In this document: in pieces, positions 36,680 through 48,453 of the stretch
Layout of the letters: every line of letters begins with the position of its first letter
Numbering within the stretch: position 1 is the first letter of the stretch
NCBI GenBank assembly: GCA_022376515.1
Contig: WTXI01000003.1
Location: 1,302,001 to 1,366,000, forward strand
DNA: 64,000 nucleotides
Direction of reading: 5' to 3'
Origin: Lactifluus volemus
Taxonomy: Eukaryota; Basidiomycota; Agaricomycetes; Russulales; Russulaceae
Notes under the pieces: model-generated
Databases searched by the model: none
What the model was told of the DNA's origin: nothing
Seen by the model: the letters and a program-made list of their open reading frames with translations, nothing else
Translations under genes and position numbers: made by a program

Positions 36680-38674
36680 GTTGTCTTTGACGAAAGATAA
36701 GAAATGGATCTCTATTTCTGCAAATGCCGCCGCCTGGAATACATAGAATCAGTGGGGTATTCCTCGGGGTATGCTACGTGAACTGGCGCACCAGAATGGC
36801 TGAACACTGGTAAGTTGTCAGCCAATTGTCATTCAATGATTTGACTGTCGATGGGAGCTCGTCTGCAAATAAATATGGTCAAGGTAACGCAAATCTTGTG
36901 GAGTCCGACACTCACAAGCGATGTTGGTTTTGCGATGCATGAATACGTTAGACTCTACTTGGTGAAGAACAACTTGAGGTGGGACGCCTAATGTTGCCTA
37001 CTTATACATAGCAAGCTCACCGCAATTTTCTTCAGACACGGTGAGGCACTAGCAGTTTTCCTCGCATCGACAATAATGAGGAGTGGTCGGATGAATTCAT
37101 TCCAGTGAGAACGCATGCTATGAAAATTCCGCAGGGGGCTCTAGAATATCCTTATCAGGCCTGTGGTGTCTAGGACTGCTGTTGCATCGAGCGATCTGTG
37201 ACCTAAGCGAAATCTTCAACTTCGTCAGTTCCGATACGCGACAAGAGGTCTATGAAGCAGAAGGATCCATTGAGATCAGAAACCTGATGGATGACCTCTA
37301 GGTTGGCAGGTCTCAGAGTGCCAGCAACCATGCTACTATGCATGTTCTCCTTGAGGACTTCATTTCAATTGGTCGTCTATTCGGCTTAGTGAGATACCCT
37401 ACAGTAGGCCATGTGTGCGAAAGGTGTACACAGTCAGACCTACTATTTTTATATGATCGAAGACTCCGGAAAATACCCAACTGAAGAAAGCAAGCATGAA
37501 AGCGTGGGTCGCTGCTGATTCGAGATCTAGCCACGAGGAGATGTGACGGGTAGCCAAGCGCACATGTATTTGGCATATCAACAGCCACCGAGGGCGATGC
37601 TGACTACATGCTAGAAGGGGCCGTGACACCGCACGCTTCCACTACCCAGGTCAAACAAATGTGAACACCAAATTCAGGAAAACGAAGGTAAATGTAGGGA
37701 ACAACTTCAACCAGGGTGAAGGGGGGGGGGGGGGATTATGCCGTTTTGTTGTTGTTGTCGTGTACAGAAATGGCAGCGCGTCTGGTCGGTCAGATAGCAA
37801 AGTGCCAATCGGTATGGTCCGACAGGCACGCCTCGTGCCGGTATCATGATCATGGCCACGGCCCGACTTGAGCAAGGTTGAAAGCCAGTTCTCTCGCTGA
37901 TCGAAGAGGCTATGATGGATAGGGACGGAGAGCAAAGTGTCGCATTGTCGTTTTAGGTGTTTAGGATTGAAGCACGTCCAAGGATTCAAGTTGTTAAGGC
38001 CACTGCCAGGCTGCCAGAGGGTCAGAATACGATTGACGGCACGTGTGATGACTTGAAGACAAAAAAAGGATCATTCAAGTTGCAGCCGCTTGCAGACTGC
38101 TGCCGAAGGCCAATAAAGCGGCGGTTCTCTTCCAAAGGTATACAATACTAGTACTACTACAGTAGTACAGTCCCCCGGCTCTGATGGCCCTTCGCCCTAC
38201 TCAGTAACTTCTCAGGAAACTTTTTTCGGAACGTTTCTGTTCCGCCTCCAAAAATTATTGCTTTCTGGAGTCAAAAGATACGTAAGACACGACAAACAGC
38301 GATGTTTGATCAGCTCCAACTCCAGCACAACTTGAAACCTCATATCAAGTCCACGCACTATGATAAAAATAGATGCATCGAATGTTACACGCCAAACCAG
38401 AGAGGGATCGGTGCGGAAAACGAGTGAGGTGTTCGGAGTCCAGACAGGGCTTTTGGCATATCAAATCCAAACCGTTCTCTTTTGAAGAGCACGCCGCAGC
38501 TCGAACTGGTCAAATGATTTCCCGAGGAGGATGAGAACGTACCCTCTACCACCATCTTCCACCACACCGTCCCTTCCTTGTCCATAGATAGGCCATTGCT
38601 TTTTAGCAAATAACTGTGATTAGGCCACAAATAATATCCCTAAGTTAAGTTAGTGGTATATTTTCTATTCCAAT
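36680..38674. other. Gene-poor 2-kb stretch with a 14-G homopolymer
   Basis: No coding sequence was recognised on either strand. A run of 14 G lies at 37721-37734 and is a risk point for assembly length error. The short frames at 37313-37629, 37651-37989 and 38385-38630 lack motifs and plausible splice partners. Confidence 0.45.
37721..37734. repeat. Poly-G run of 14
   Basis: An uninterrupted G homopolymer in a gene-poor stretch. It is a likely point of length error. Confidence 0.95.
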
Positions 38675-40668
38675 TTACCGCCGCAACAATTTCTCGTGAA
38701 GCTCTGCTCCCTTCAACTTGGCTCTCAAGTAGCTCAGCCGTTCTTCGTACCTTCCCATCACCTCAGCCCGTCTTCGTCTAATCTCCGCCATCTCAGCCTC
38801 CAAGGCGATGATATCCCCGTCATCGCCAATCACCTCATTTTTCCGCGATGAAGCGGACAATGGTCCGCCTAGGAGCAAGGAAGGTGTTGTGTCCAAGCGT
38901 AAGTGACGTACGTGTCCTTCGACGGACTCGCGGCTATCGCCCTCGGCCACGGGTGCTAACGGCAGATGATTGACGCTGCGCGTGAGGTTAACGCTCGAGG
39001 AACTACCAGCCCATAACCGTCCGAGCGAAGATGGCAAAGCAGGTAGATAAGGGGCGCCAGTCGTAGTACCACTACGTCCCCTCGACGAGATGGATGAGAG
39101 TGAAGACTTGCGTGCAAGCGAGATGGGCTGTGCCACAAGGGGCGAAGTTGGTACCGTCCGAGAAGCCCGGACTGGTGATCGGTGGTGGCTCGTGCCGTTC
39201 GAAGTCACCGAGTGCAAAGATACCCCATCTGCATCCTTAGACTGGTGAAACGACTCGAAAGAATCAACACCGTGGAGGAAATGGGTGGAGGATGGGAGGG
39301 AAGCGACATTGTTCGATTGAGACCTTCGGGTGAGGGCGCTCAGTTCCAGACCATTGAAGGCATCCATGAGTTTACGTCCTTCAGACTCGACCGCCTCGAT
39401 CTGTGAACGAATTTCTTTCGAAGACTTGAGCTCTTCGTCGTCTATGTCGTCATCAAGAAATCCTGGTATTCGCTTGTGGTCGGTGCCGTTCGTACGGTGA
39501 TGGAAAGCAGAGGGCGGTTGCGGCGCCCGCCGTTTACTTCGTGTCGTGGACGATCGCGAGACAGAGGGGCTGATAGGTTTCCCCGAACCGTCAGATCGGC
39601 TGGGAGTTACAGGGTAAGGTGTGGAGACATTGTCCTGCATGGGGTATGAGGAATCAAGGATCAAAGAGGTCGTGCTGCTTTGCTTCGATAAAGTCATTCG
39701 AAGGAGGCGGCGTGCAAAATTATTAGGTGAATTTGAGGCCGTGGAGAGTACACTCATTGTTTCGCTCTGCAGTGTGTCTGTATCGGCCGACTTGTTCCTT
39801 CGACTGGTCGCTCGCCGGAGAAGCCCGGATACAGAGGAAGATATTGTCGCTTTAGACTGCAGAGAAGGACTGCGAGCAAGATTTGTGCGCCGAGGGGCTA
39901 GAAAAGCGTGTTGGTTATCTGGGGACAGAGAATCGAGAAAGGCACTCACTCTCGGGAGGGCGAGGACGACTTGGACCAGCAGTAGGGACAACGGGAGCCT
40001 CTTGGGGCATTGTCGAGCTACCAAGTCGCTCAAACAGGTTCTGGCGGAGCAGCCTATATTCGTCATCGCTAACTTGCGTTTTAATTAAAGGATTTATTGA
40101 TGATGTTCGCCAGTGCCACGTACTCGAGCAAACCCTCCGCGTTGGCCGAGGCCAGTTCGGCCAATCTTTGGGCAAGCATGATCCTAAGGAATCCATATGT
40201 CAGTTGGGCGTGAATGAGTAAATACGAGGGGGAGACATGCGTGGCCGCGTCGGTAGAAGCACGTGAACTAGTGGCAGACACTGGACTCTTCATCGAGGTC
40301 TGATTCGGGGTAGACGAAGATTCAGATGGAGACTTGATTCTGCCGTCTTTTAAAGAGCGACGTCCATTGGTGATAGTAGGAGTTTCATGGGAGTTTGACT
40401 CCTTTCTTGATTCTGTCAGAGGGGAGGGTACCCCGCGGGTAGGGGTGGAGTTGGTTTCGCGTGCTTTGCCTTTGTTTTTGCCATACTACGGGAAAAATCA
40501 AAGAAGCAGAAATGCGTGAGAATGGAGGAAGAAGAAGAAAGTGTACGGCGTGAAACGTACGAAGCGAGAGCGGATGATTCCTGGTGAAGGAGATGTATGT
40601 TGGGGTGTAGTGCCGGAGGCCTCGATGAAAACGTCGGAATCGTGTCGTCGTGAAGAGAAGAAACCCAT
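38675..40668 (-). CDS. Ser-rich disordered protein with C-terminal coiled coil, unidentified; possible N-myristoylation
   Basis: The product is about 620 residues. It begins MGFFSSRRHDSDVF; Gly2 with Ser6 fits an N-myristoylation signal. A helical domain follows (SPSYLLIHAQLTYGFLRIML, then AQRLAELASANAEGLLEYVA). Long Ser/Thr/Pro/Arg-rich disorder comes next, then DIIALEAEMAEIRRRRAEVM and a coiled coil ending LKGAELHEKLLRR. The start at 40668 is preferred over an upstream in-frame ATG at 40818, which would add a hydrophobic run from a CT-rich promoter. The frame change near 39925-39960 can be met by a 31-nt intron, which is very short, or by an indel. Function unknown. Confidence 0.65.
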
Positions 40669-40935
40669 CAGTGCAACGAGAGCACTTGTACGTAGTAACG
40701 TGAGTGAAGAGAGAGAAAGAGAGAGAAAGAGGGATAAAAAGAGAGAATACAAGCTTTGAAAGTGATCAGTCCAATTCGATTGCCGCAGCCTCGGGAGAGA
40801 GTGAGGGCAAGCCAGCAATTGTAAATTAAATTAAATAAATTGTTTTGTAACTAACTTACCCCCTTATGGCCTTTACACGTGCTCACTCGACCCCGGTGCA
40901 GTGCACCAATAAGCGCCAAGTTACCTGTCATCATC

Positions 40936-42587
40936 ATGTCTGACCACTCTAAACGCCCAGATACAACACCCCTCAACCCCCTCACAACATCCTACGAATT
41001 TTTGGGTCCACCTGGAGCTTTCGCCATTACCCTTGGCGTACCTATCTTCACCTACATCCTCTACTTCTCCTGTAACCAAGAATCCGGCGGATGTCCCGCT
41101 CCTATTCATACCCTCTACCCATCTTTTGTCCAGGCAGTCTCTGATCCCGCCTTTTGGTGGAGTCTGTGGGATTCAAAAGCCTTTGCTATTTATTATAGTT
41201 GGTACGCGTTTTGTCTTTTGACCTGGGCCGTCCTTCCAGGCGACTGGGTTCGAGGGACCCAACTACGCAACGGCAAATATCAACAGTACAAGATAAATGG
41301 TACGATTTAGGTCTTTAATTTCCGTATACATCTGACGATCATTCCCTCGCTTTAAAGCGTTCTCCACGTGTCTCCTCGCCTCGGTCTCTCCACTGGCTAC
41401 ATCTTGCGCTTCGGGGTCCAGTCATTCACATTCTTTTATGACCACTGGGTTGGTTTTACGAGTGCGGCCTTATCGATGTCCCTTTTCCAGGGCATCCTTT
41501 GGTACGCACTCTCCTTCCGAGAAGGGAAATTGTTGGCGCTTGGTGGGAACAGTGGGAATTTCATCTATGATGTACGTCGTGTCACAATGATGCATCTTAT
41601 TCAAACTTATATATGCCTCGAAAAAAGTTCTACATTGGACGCGAATTGAATCCGACCGTTGCATCTCTGGATATCAAATCATTCAATGAGCTTCGACCTG
41701 GCATCATCCTCTGGCTGTTGATCGACATTAGCATGGCCTGCACGCAAGCAACTCAGCTTGGCGGACGCATCACGGACTCTATGATCCTCGTTCTCTTCTT
41801 CCAAGGCTGTATATAATGGATGCCCTTTACAATGAGGTCAGTCCACAACTGACTCAAATTTCACCTGTCGCTCAGCGCCCATCTCTAGCCCGCTGTCTTT
41901 ACAACTATTGACATCATCTCGGACGGCTTTGGCTTTATGCTTGCCGTTGGCGATCTACTCTGGGTGCCTTTCGTGTATTCTCTTCAGGCACGTTACCTCG
42001 CTTTCCGACCAAAAGAGCTAGGGTACACGTGGAGTGCCGCCATCCTCGCGGTCAACTTTCTTGGATACTACATCTTTCGGACATCCAACAATGAAAAGAA
42101 TGATTTCCGGAATGGGCGTAATCCCAAGAGTGCGTCTGCGGGACTTTGTGTCTGAATCGTGATCGGCTGAACCACCCCTTGCTCAGATCTCACGTACATC
42201 ACCACCGAACAAGGGTCAAAGCTGCTCACCTCTGGCTGGTGGGGCATGTCGCGTCATCCCAATTACATGTGCGTTGCATATAAGCTCCTTGAGCGCTCCT
42301 CTCACCTCAAAAATCCGCAGGGGTGACCTCTTGATGGCCCTTGCTTGGTCCCTCCCTACCGGCTTTGACACCCCGCTGACATACTTTTACGTTACTTACT
42401 TTGCTGTGCTCCTCATTCACAGACAGCGACGCGACGATGAGAAATGTGAGAAGAAGTACGTCAACCACTTAATTTTACCGTTTGTGAACCCATTTTAATT
42501 AAAACGCTGCGTTGCCTCAGGTACGGGAAGGACTGGGATAGGTACCAGAGACTCGTCCCTTACCGCATTATTCCGTACGTCTATTAA
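40936..42587 (+). CDS. ERG24: Delta(14)-sterol reductase
   Basis: This ER enzyme reduces the C14-15 double bond in ergosterol synthesis using NADPH. Seen: a short N-terminus then [17 protein letters not shown], the [21 protein letters not shown] motif, [35 protein letters not shown], and the signature [20 protein letters not shown] near the C-terminus, ending YRIIPYVY. Multiple membrane helices. About eight short introns. One base is missing near 41378-41381 (AFSTCLLA then [12 protein letters not shown]), which I take as sequence error. Electrons for this pathway's P450 steps come from the reductase at 9 kb, although the two genes are not linked closely enough to be a cluster. Confidence 0.92.
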
Positions 42588-42681
42588 GTAGCGAACCCTA
42601 CTGTTTGTAGTTTTTTCGCGACGTGATTCGGTGATCAGTTGACGTATCTAAGTCAAACGGTGATGGTTGAGACCGCTTACC

Positions 42682-43695
42682 CTACCCTATCGAGTGATCC
42701 TCTTCCTGTTGCAAGCCATCCAACAACTTTGCGAGTCTCTCCTTCCGCAGCGGTATCCAAAGCATCTCGCCTGTGCCCATTGCACCGGTACCGACGGTAA
42801 CGACCAAACCGTGATCCCTAAACTCGCCGAGCAGCGTGCGCAGCGTCGTGTCATTGGTCGCGACGAAATGATCCCGTGCGAGATTGAAGAGCATGTCGTA
42901 CGCGATCGCCACCTCGCTAGCGGCCTCCGGGGCCGTCGTCGTCGTCGGGTCTACGCTCCCCGCATCGGTCAACGCGTCCAATTGGCGTCGGCCGATGAGC
43001 ACGAACAACTTGCGCGCTCGTTGAGTCACCGCAGCCAACACGTGCCTCGCCGCCGTCTCCGTCATCCGTCCTCCACCCTCCGCCGCCGCTGCCGTCATAG
43101 TGATGGTGGAGGCGACTCGGGAGGCAGCTCGCAACGAGGCGGGATCCGAACCTGCAAGTTCAACGTCGTATGGCTCGAGCGTGGTCAAGTCGTGCCAGAG
43201 CCAACGCCACTTCAACATTTCCGTTGACGTCCACAATAACGGCGCGTTGATATGGTCTATAGACGCGATGAGTTGCACGCCGTCGAGGGACGCGAGCGCG
43301 TCTAGTAATGCCCGTGCTTTGCCAGGCGCACGCAGAGCGGGCGCGTCCATGTTGTGCACGACGAGCACCAACCGTCGTCGTCGTCGTCGTTGTTGCCCCC
43401 GCCGCATCGTCTTTGATGAAGTTGATATGGGATCTGATGACAAGAACTGCGAGACGTCCTCCACACTTTGGGGTGCGCCCGGCAGACGCGCGAGCGCTGC
43501 GATTATATCACGGGCCGTCAATCCAGGCTGAAATCCATTGATAACGATGACGTGGGCGCGCGCACGAGCGACACATGCACGCGCCAAGTCGTTCAGCGCT
43601 CGATGCTTAGAACCAAGACCGTAAAAGAGCAGGTTGAAACCTGCCGCGAGTTCAAGCAGGTAGCGCGGTATTAGTGGGTGGTGGTTATCGTCAGC

Positions 43696-43736
<41 letters not shown>

Positions 43737-43972
43737 CTGGCGCGGAGGAGGTGGAGGAGGGAAGGGAGTGGGTAGAAAGATCGGGAAAGGGAGTTTGTAA
43801 ACTCATCAGGTGAGAGTGGTTGGACGAGTTGGGAAAAGACATTGGAGGAGGTGCGGGAGGGCTTGGAAGCATGAAGAAAGTAAGCATCAAAGGAAGTGGA
43901 TGTGTGATCGTGATTGTGATGAGTCGAGTCAAGAGTGGATTCGAGGTCAGATTGATCAGAGGTGGTGAGCAT
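42682..43972 (-). CDS. ORC2: Origin recognition complex subunit 2, with a CAA/ACA microsatellite
   Basis: ORC2 is part of the six-subunit origin-binding complex. The conserved blocks are present: SFDAYFLHASKPSRTSSNVF, then PRYLLELAAGFNLLFYGLGS, KHRALNDLAR, VIVINGFQPGLTARDII, LVLVVHNMDAPALR, LIASIDHINAPLLW and YDMLFNLARDHFVATNDTTL followed by RTLLGEFRDHGLVV. The N-terminal exon frame (opening MLTTSDQSDLEST at 43972) and the C-terminal frame meet at a 13-unit trinucleotide repeat at 43696-43736, read as Thr in one frame and Gln in the other. The frames differ by +1, so the repeat length or flank probably holds an indel. Otherwise essentially intronless. It lacks much of the disordered N-terminus of larger homologues; an upstream exon is possible. 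Confidence 0.87.
43696..43736. repeat. Trinucleotide microsatellite (13 units) inside ORC2
   Basis: A ttg/gtt repeat on the plus strand. On the coding strand it reads CAA (Gln) or ACA (Thr) by frame. It coincides with the frame change in ORC2. Confidence 0.95.
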
Positions 43973-44510
43973 GAGCAGAAGTTGAGACAGATCATCTGAT
44001 CTTCATTAATTATGTCAGCGTCGGAATCACGGATTCACGGATTCACCGGGACGACTAAGTTATGATAAATTCAAAAAATTGATTGACAGGTAACGCATGA
44101 ATCAGGATCAGGTAGTCAGACTACGCCTACGTTGTCATCGGAACTACTGCACCGTGCACTATTGCGGTGGATTGCAGTGCGACAGCGAATTACAAAATGT
44201 ACTACGCAAATGCAATGCCCGATGACCGACGAAAGCCGGCGGCGTTACCGTAGGGAGCTGCTGCTGTAATGGCAGACCCAAAATGTTTGGTGTGAACACC
44301 GCGGACCCGTGTTGCATTGCTGTGTTCATGATTTCATCAACTGCGTTCTAGACTGATGCGAACTTCACATACTCTTCTAGAGAAGCCTGCCGAGCTGCAG
44401 GGGATGTCTGGGTTCCGGCGCTGGCTAAGCCAAGATCACAGGAGGGGGCTGTGAAGGTAATTCCCCATAGGGAAATTGCACGAGTCTTCACTTGTGACTC
44501 ATCCAGATCA
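43973..44510. other. Intergenic stretch between ORC2 and a membrane-protein gene
   Basis: Part of it may belong to the neighbour's C-terminus. On the minus strand 44348-44510 continues an open frame (DDLDESQVKTRAISLWGITF) that could be its tail after a frame change. Nothing else was recognised. Confidence 0.4.
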
Positions 44511-45636
44511 TCACGTGGGGAGTGAAAAGCTCGGCGTATCGTATGAGTCATCCGGAAAAGCATCCGTGATGGACTTGGCTTGAAAGCGCATAGTGGATTG
44601 CGTACGTGCATCAATACCAGCCTCGACCATTCGACGTAGGATCCAGTTCTGGTTAGTCGTCCAGACGGTGGCGAACACGATGCCAAGAATGGTGGCGAAG
44701 TTGGAAATGAAAAGAATGTAGGTGCCATTGGACCAATCCGGAAGAACGATCATAAGTACAATGACCGCAATGTCAATGGAAACCCTGATAAAAAAGACGA
44801 TAATGTCAAGTGGCGCCCAGGAACAAGACAATGAACGGGCGCGTACGGAACTACATAATTCCCGAGGGCAATGACAAAAACGGCAGGTACACGAGAGAAG
44901 ATGTCCTCTGAAACGTGGCTTCGGTGAGGACGTTGGGGTACGTACAATGACAGCTCGGTACTCACTGCTTGAACCGCCGAGAATCTTATGTGTTGTGCTA
45001 CCGAAACGATAAAGTTTATAGAGGAACATTGACGACACGTATCTGACGATCTTGGGTCAGGGATCAACAGGGATGAATTGAATGTGTGTACGCACGAGTT
45101 GTCGAGTGCTTGGAGGGCGACGAGAGAGACTACCCAAGGTCCACGACCCCATATAAACCAGGAAGAGTGGCATAGGCGGGTGCATCAAGGGGTGAGAGGG
45201 GATATGTGACGATAAAAGCGATGAGGGTGGCGAGACGCGCAGCTTTGCAAATACAAGTGGGGGCCAGAACGGCGATTAGGGTGAAGCGCGGGGTGAGTTG
45301 GATGGGGTAAAAAGCGAGGAGGCGAAAGAGTAGGATAGAATTGATGAGGATCGGTGGGCTGAGAAGTATGGCAACGGCGGCCAAGAGGGTGGTACGGGAA
45401 AGAGGTTTGTCAGGATGAAGAATGACGGACGAGTTGAGAGAAGCGAAGAAGATGGACTGGCATATGCCGAGGAGACATGCGAGAATATTGAGAATGAAGA
45501 CGGGACGTCTTCTTGACTCACAGGGAGTGAAGAAGAAAAGGACGCCAATGATAGGGACGAGGGCGGCACCCAGGGGCGTAACAATGAGGATGATGGCGAG
45601 GAAGTGATCAAGGGAAAAAGGATGGACGGTGGACAT
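44511..45636 (-). CDS. Predicted seven-helix-type membrane protein, unidentified
   Basis: About 300-350 residues with many hydrophobic helices: FLAIILIVTPLGAALVPIIG, FILNILACLLGICQSIFFA, LLAAVAILLSPPILINSILL, FTLIAVLAPTCICKAA, then after introns LDIIVFFIRVSIDIAVIVLM and YILFISNFATILGIVFATVW, ending in a polar tail. The layout suggests a GPCR-like seven-pass protein, a type common in Agaricomycetes, but no receptor family motif is evident. The start is taken as the ATG at 45636 (MSTVHPFSLDHFL), after a pyrimidine-rich leader; an upstream in-frame ATG at 45777 is unlikely. The C-terminus is uncertain (44511 or 44348). Unrelated by eye to the array at 52-62 kb. Confidence 0.6.
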
Positions 45637-45915
45637 GAAAAAAAAAAGGGGGGAAGGGATGAGATGTATGCGCGGTGTGTTCGAGTTATATAAAATAGGA
45701 GGGACATGTGGGTATGTCAGATGCACGCACACCGGTCGGACACGCATCATGATCAGGGCAAAAGCAAGGTGGGTCATGGAGAGTCGAATCTACCCAATTA
45801 TGGAAAGACTAAATCAGTAAATATCATCTAAGATCAGCACAGATCTATCCTAATCAGGACAATAATTATCGGCCCCGATAAGGACAATAAAGAAAGTGTA
45901 TTATAGAAATAATAA

Positions 45916-47249
45916 TCAAAAGACAGGGATATAATCTTGTATCCGATTCCTCGCCTCTTGAGCAATGCACTCCGAGATCCACGTAATGTTCCGAATCTCT
46001 TGCTCCTTCAATTTAACGTACGCATAGAACACTCCATACTGAAATTGTTGCAGGAACGCAATCTTGTTCAGGTTCACTTCTTCCACGAAGAACCTGTCTT
46101 CAATTTGCGCTGCCGCACCCTCTTCATCCCCATGTGAGGTCCCACCATTCCCACTTACACCCTCGAAAAACGTGCGATACTCGGTCACACTGTCACATGC
46201 ACTCCGGACTTGATCAATGTCGTCCGCCTTTGCAAGCGCATTGTTTCCACTTGGGTATAGTCGTCCAATTGTCGGAAATATCGTGCCCGTTGTTCTTTTG
46301 TTAGTTCGGTAGGAATAGAGTTGATAGTGATGTTGATCGCCCGTCGGTCCGCTTCAAACGCAAGAATACGTCCCATCACATCAGCTGTCGGGCCACCGAG
46401 TGATTGACAGAATCGTTGAAAGTCCTCCAGGTAGGCCTTGTAAAGCGTGTTCCGAATGATTTCAATGTTTAGCGCATCCAGATCATCCACTTTCAAGCAA
46501 TCTCGGAAATATTCGGCTGTCCGTTTTCTCTATTAACGACCCTGGGAACCGAATGCCCGAGTTATGTGACGTACCCAATGGGTCTCCACAAGCACAGTGT
46601 GATAGAGCTCCTCGGCATTACTCGCCACACCAAGTGCAGGCATACCCTCAAACCAGCCCAGCGGGTGACACCGTTTGAGAAGGTCTGTCAGTTTTCGCTT
46701 GTGGAGCGTGCCTGTAATTAGCAACACGAGGTTGTCAATCATGTAAGCGTAGCTGAAGAAAGGCGCTCCATTTGATCAGCGCTCAGCTATGAACATGTCA
46801 ATTCCAACATACGTTATGTAGTCAAGGAACTTGTCAAGGGGCGCGACAGCGTTGCTTCGAATGAAGTTGAATTGATCTACTAAATTTTTGAGCGCCTTGT
46901 CTGCTATTGTGGACGTCGAGATGGGAGACGGTTCATTGGCGAGGAAGTTGCCATAGTCCGTGGACGCAAGCTGAGTTCGTAAATCTATCAGAAATGTCGC
47001 ACTTAGCGAACGTTTCGAAATTAACATCCCTTCTAGCAAAAGATAGACGGACCTTCAAGCGACTCGCACTGCGTCAGGTTCGAGTACTGGCCCTGTGTAA
47101 GCATGCCAGCCTTGTACCCTCTTACGATGCCTTCCAAAAATCCCGTATTAACCTATAAATGCACGCCAAAACCAAAAGTCAGAGAAACTCTTGAGAGGGA
47201 GAGAAACAATGGCGTTATAGATCCATACGTTGAAAAAGAGGGCCTCCAT
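45916..47249 (-). CDS. VMA6: V-type ATPase V0 subunit d
   Basis: Subunit d caps the c-ring and couples V0 to the central stalk of the vacuolar proton pump. Seen: the start MEALFFNV, then [87 protein letters not shown] [29 protein letters not shown], and the end [38 protein letters not shown]. Several short introns. One base is missing near 46281-46283 (RAR to [12 protein letters not shown]). The start ATG at 47249 lies 121 bp from the oppositely oriented start of VMA3, so the two V0 genes share a promoter region. Confidence 0.93.
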
Positions 47250-47370
47250 GACTGTAAAGTGGCGAGCTGCGCTACAACACGCTCTCCCGATCTTGGGTAG
47301 TAGTTTCAGACTCCGACACGCTGCGGCGAGCACTCGCTTGGCACAACGACCACTAAAGAATCGACAACCA
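47250..47370. promoter_or_regulatory. Shared divergent promoter of VMA6 and VMA3
   Basis: Only 121 bp separate the two start codons, so both promoters must overlap here or extend into the genes. The pairing of two V0 subunits suggests co-regulation. I see no obvious TATA box. Confidence 0.6.
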
Positions 47371-48253
47371 TGTCAACTTGTCCACCTTATGCACCATTCT
47401 TTGGTTTTGCGGGGGTGGCTTCCTCGGTGAGCATCTCACTTCCCATCTTGCACTCGCGTCCAATCGTTGTGACTTGCTCTCTTATTTCCCAGATGATATT
47501 TAGCAGTGCGTAGATGTATCAATCCAACCGCTCCGTATTGACCGATCGTTTGGGTGTTTTTTTGTCTCAGCTGTCGGCGCCGCGTATGGGACATCAAAAG
47601 CGGGCATTGGCATCGCAGGCTTGGTCATTTCAAGCCGGAACTCATCATGAAGGTGCGAGTCTCCTTCGCGACTCAACTGACGCGCATCTCACAAGCATTC
47701 ATAAAATGCTAACCTGTCTGATAGTCCCTCATCCCCGTCGTCATGTCCGGAATTATTGCGGTCTATGGCCTCGTGGTCTCCGTACTAATCGCGGGGGGTC
47801 GTAAGTGCCTTTAGCGTGACGCGCGCTCCGTGCTGTCTGATTCAACCTTTTTCCCCTTTTCCCCCTTTGACGCCGTTAGTGGACCCGTCGAAAGATTACC
47901 CTCTATATTCTGGGTTTGTGCACCTTGGCGCAGGTCTTGCATGTGGTTGCACTGGATTGGCAGCGGGATATGCCGTTGGCATCGTTGGCGATTCTGTACG
48001 TCCCCCGGCAGAAACTCGATTTGGTTTTGCACTAACACTGCTCGTGTAGTGCGTCCGTGCCTACGTTCGAGAATCCAAAGTATTTGTAGCGATGGTTCTT
48101 ATCCTTATCTTTGCAGAGGTACTGGGCTTGTACGGGTGCGTGTTTCCTGTCAGGCTACGGCGCAATCTCAGCGTAGCGCTGACACTTGGACCTATCAGAC
48201 TTATTGTCGCATTAATTATGAATACAAGGGCAACAGGAGTCGGGTGTTCATGA
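47371..48253 (+). CDS. VMA3: V-type ATPase V0 proteolipid subunit c
   Basis: The proteolipid forms the proton-carrying ring of the vacuolar ATPase. Seen: MSTCPPYAPFFGFAGVASS, VGAAYGTSKAGIGIAGLG, PELIMKSLIPVVMSGIIAVY, GLVVSVLIAGG, DPSKDYPLYSGFVHLGAGLA, GLAAGYAVGIVGDS and VFVAMVLILIFAEVLGLYGL. The proton-binding Glu lies in IFAEVLG of the fourth helix. Expected size is about 165 residues in six or seven exons. One G is missing at 47623-47624 (GLG-HFKPELIMK), which alone breaks the frame. The end at 48253 follows the last exon LIVALIMNTRATGVGCS. Confidence 0.93.
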
Positions 48254-48453
48254 CATTCGCCACCCTTTACGTGTATGCGGTCATCCAATACAATCTCTAT
48301 TTTGTCCCTCGCGACTGTTCTGTTCTGCTAGACGATGTCCACAAGTGATGTGAACAGCAGGACAGTTTTGGAAAGTAAAATGCATGTACTACACAGAAAC
48401 TTGACAAGATAAATGAGGGTGGCATGGCACCGAGATGTGGATCCTCCGAACAA

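Noticed and set aside
37651..37989. Frames around the poly-G run as a gene
   Set aside because: They depend on reading through the homopolymer and show no motif.
43308..43541. Plus-strand frame opposite ORC2
   Set aside because: It is a shadow frame of the GC-rich ORC2 coding strand.
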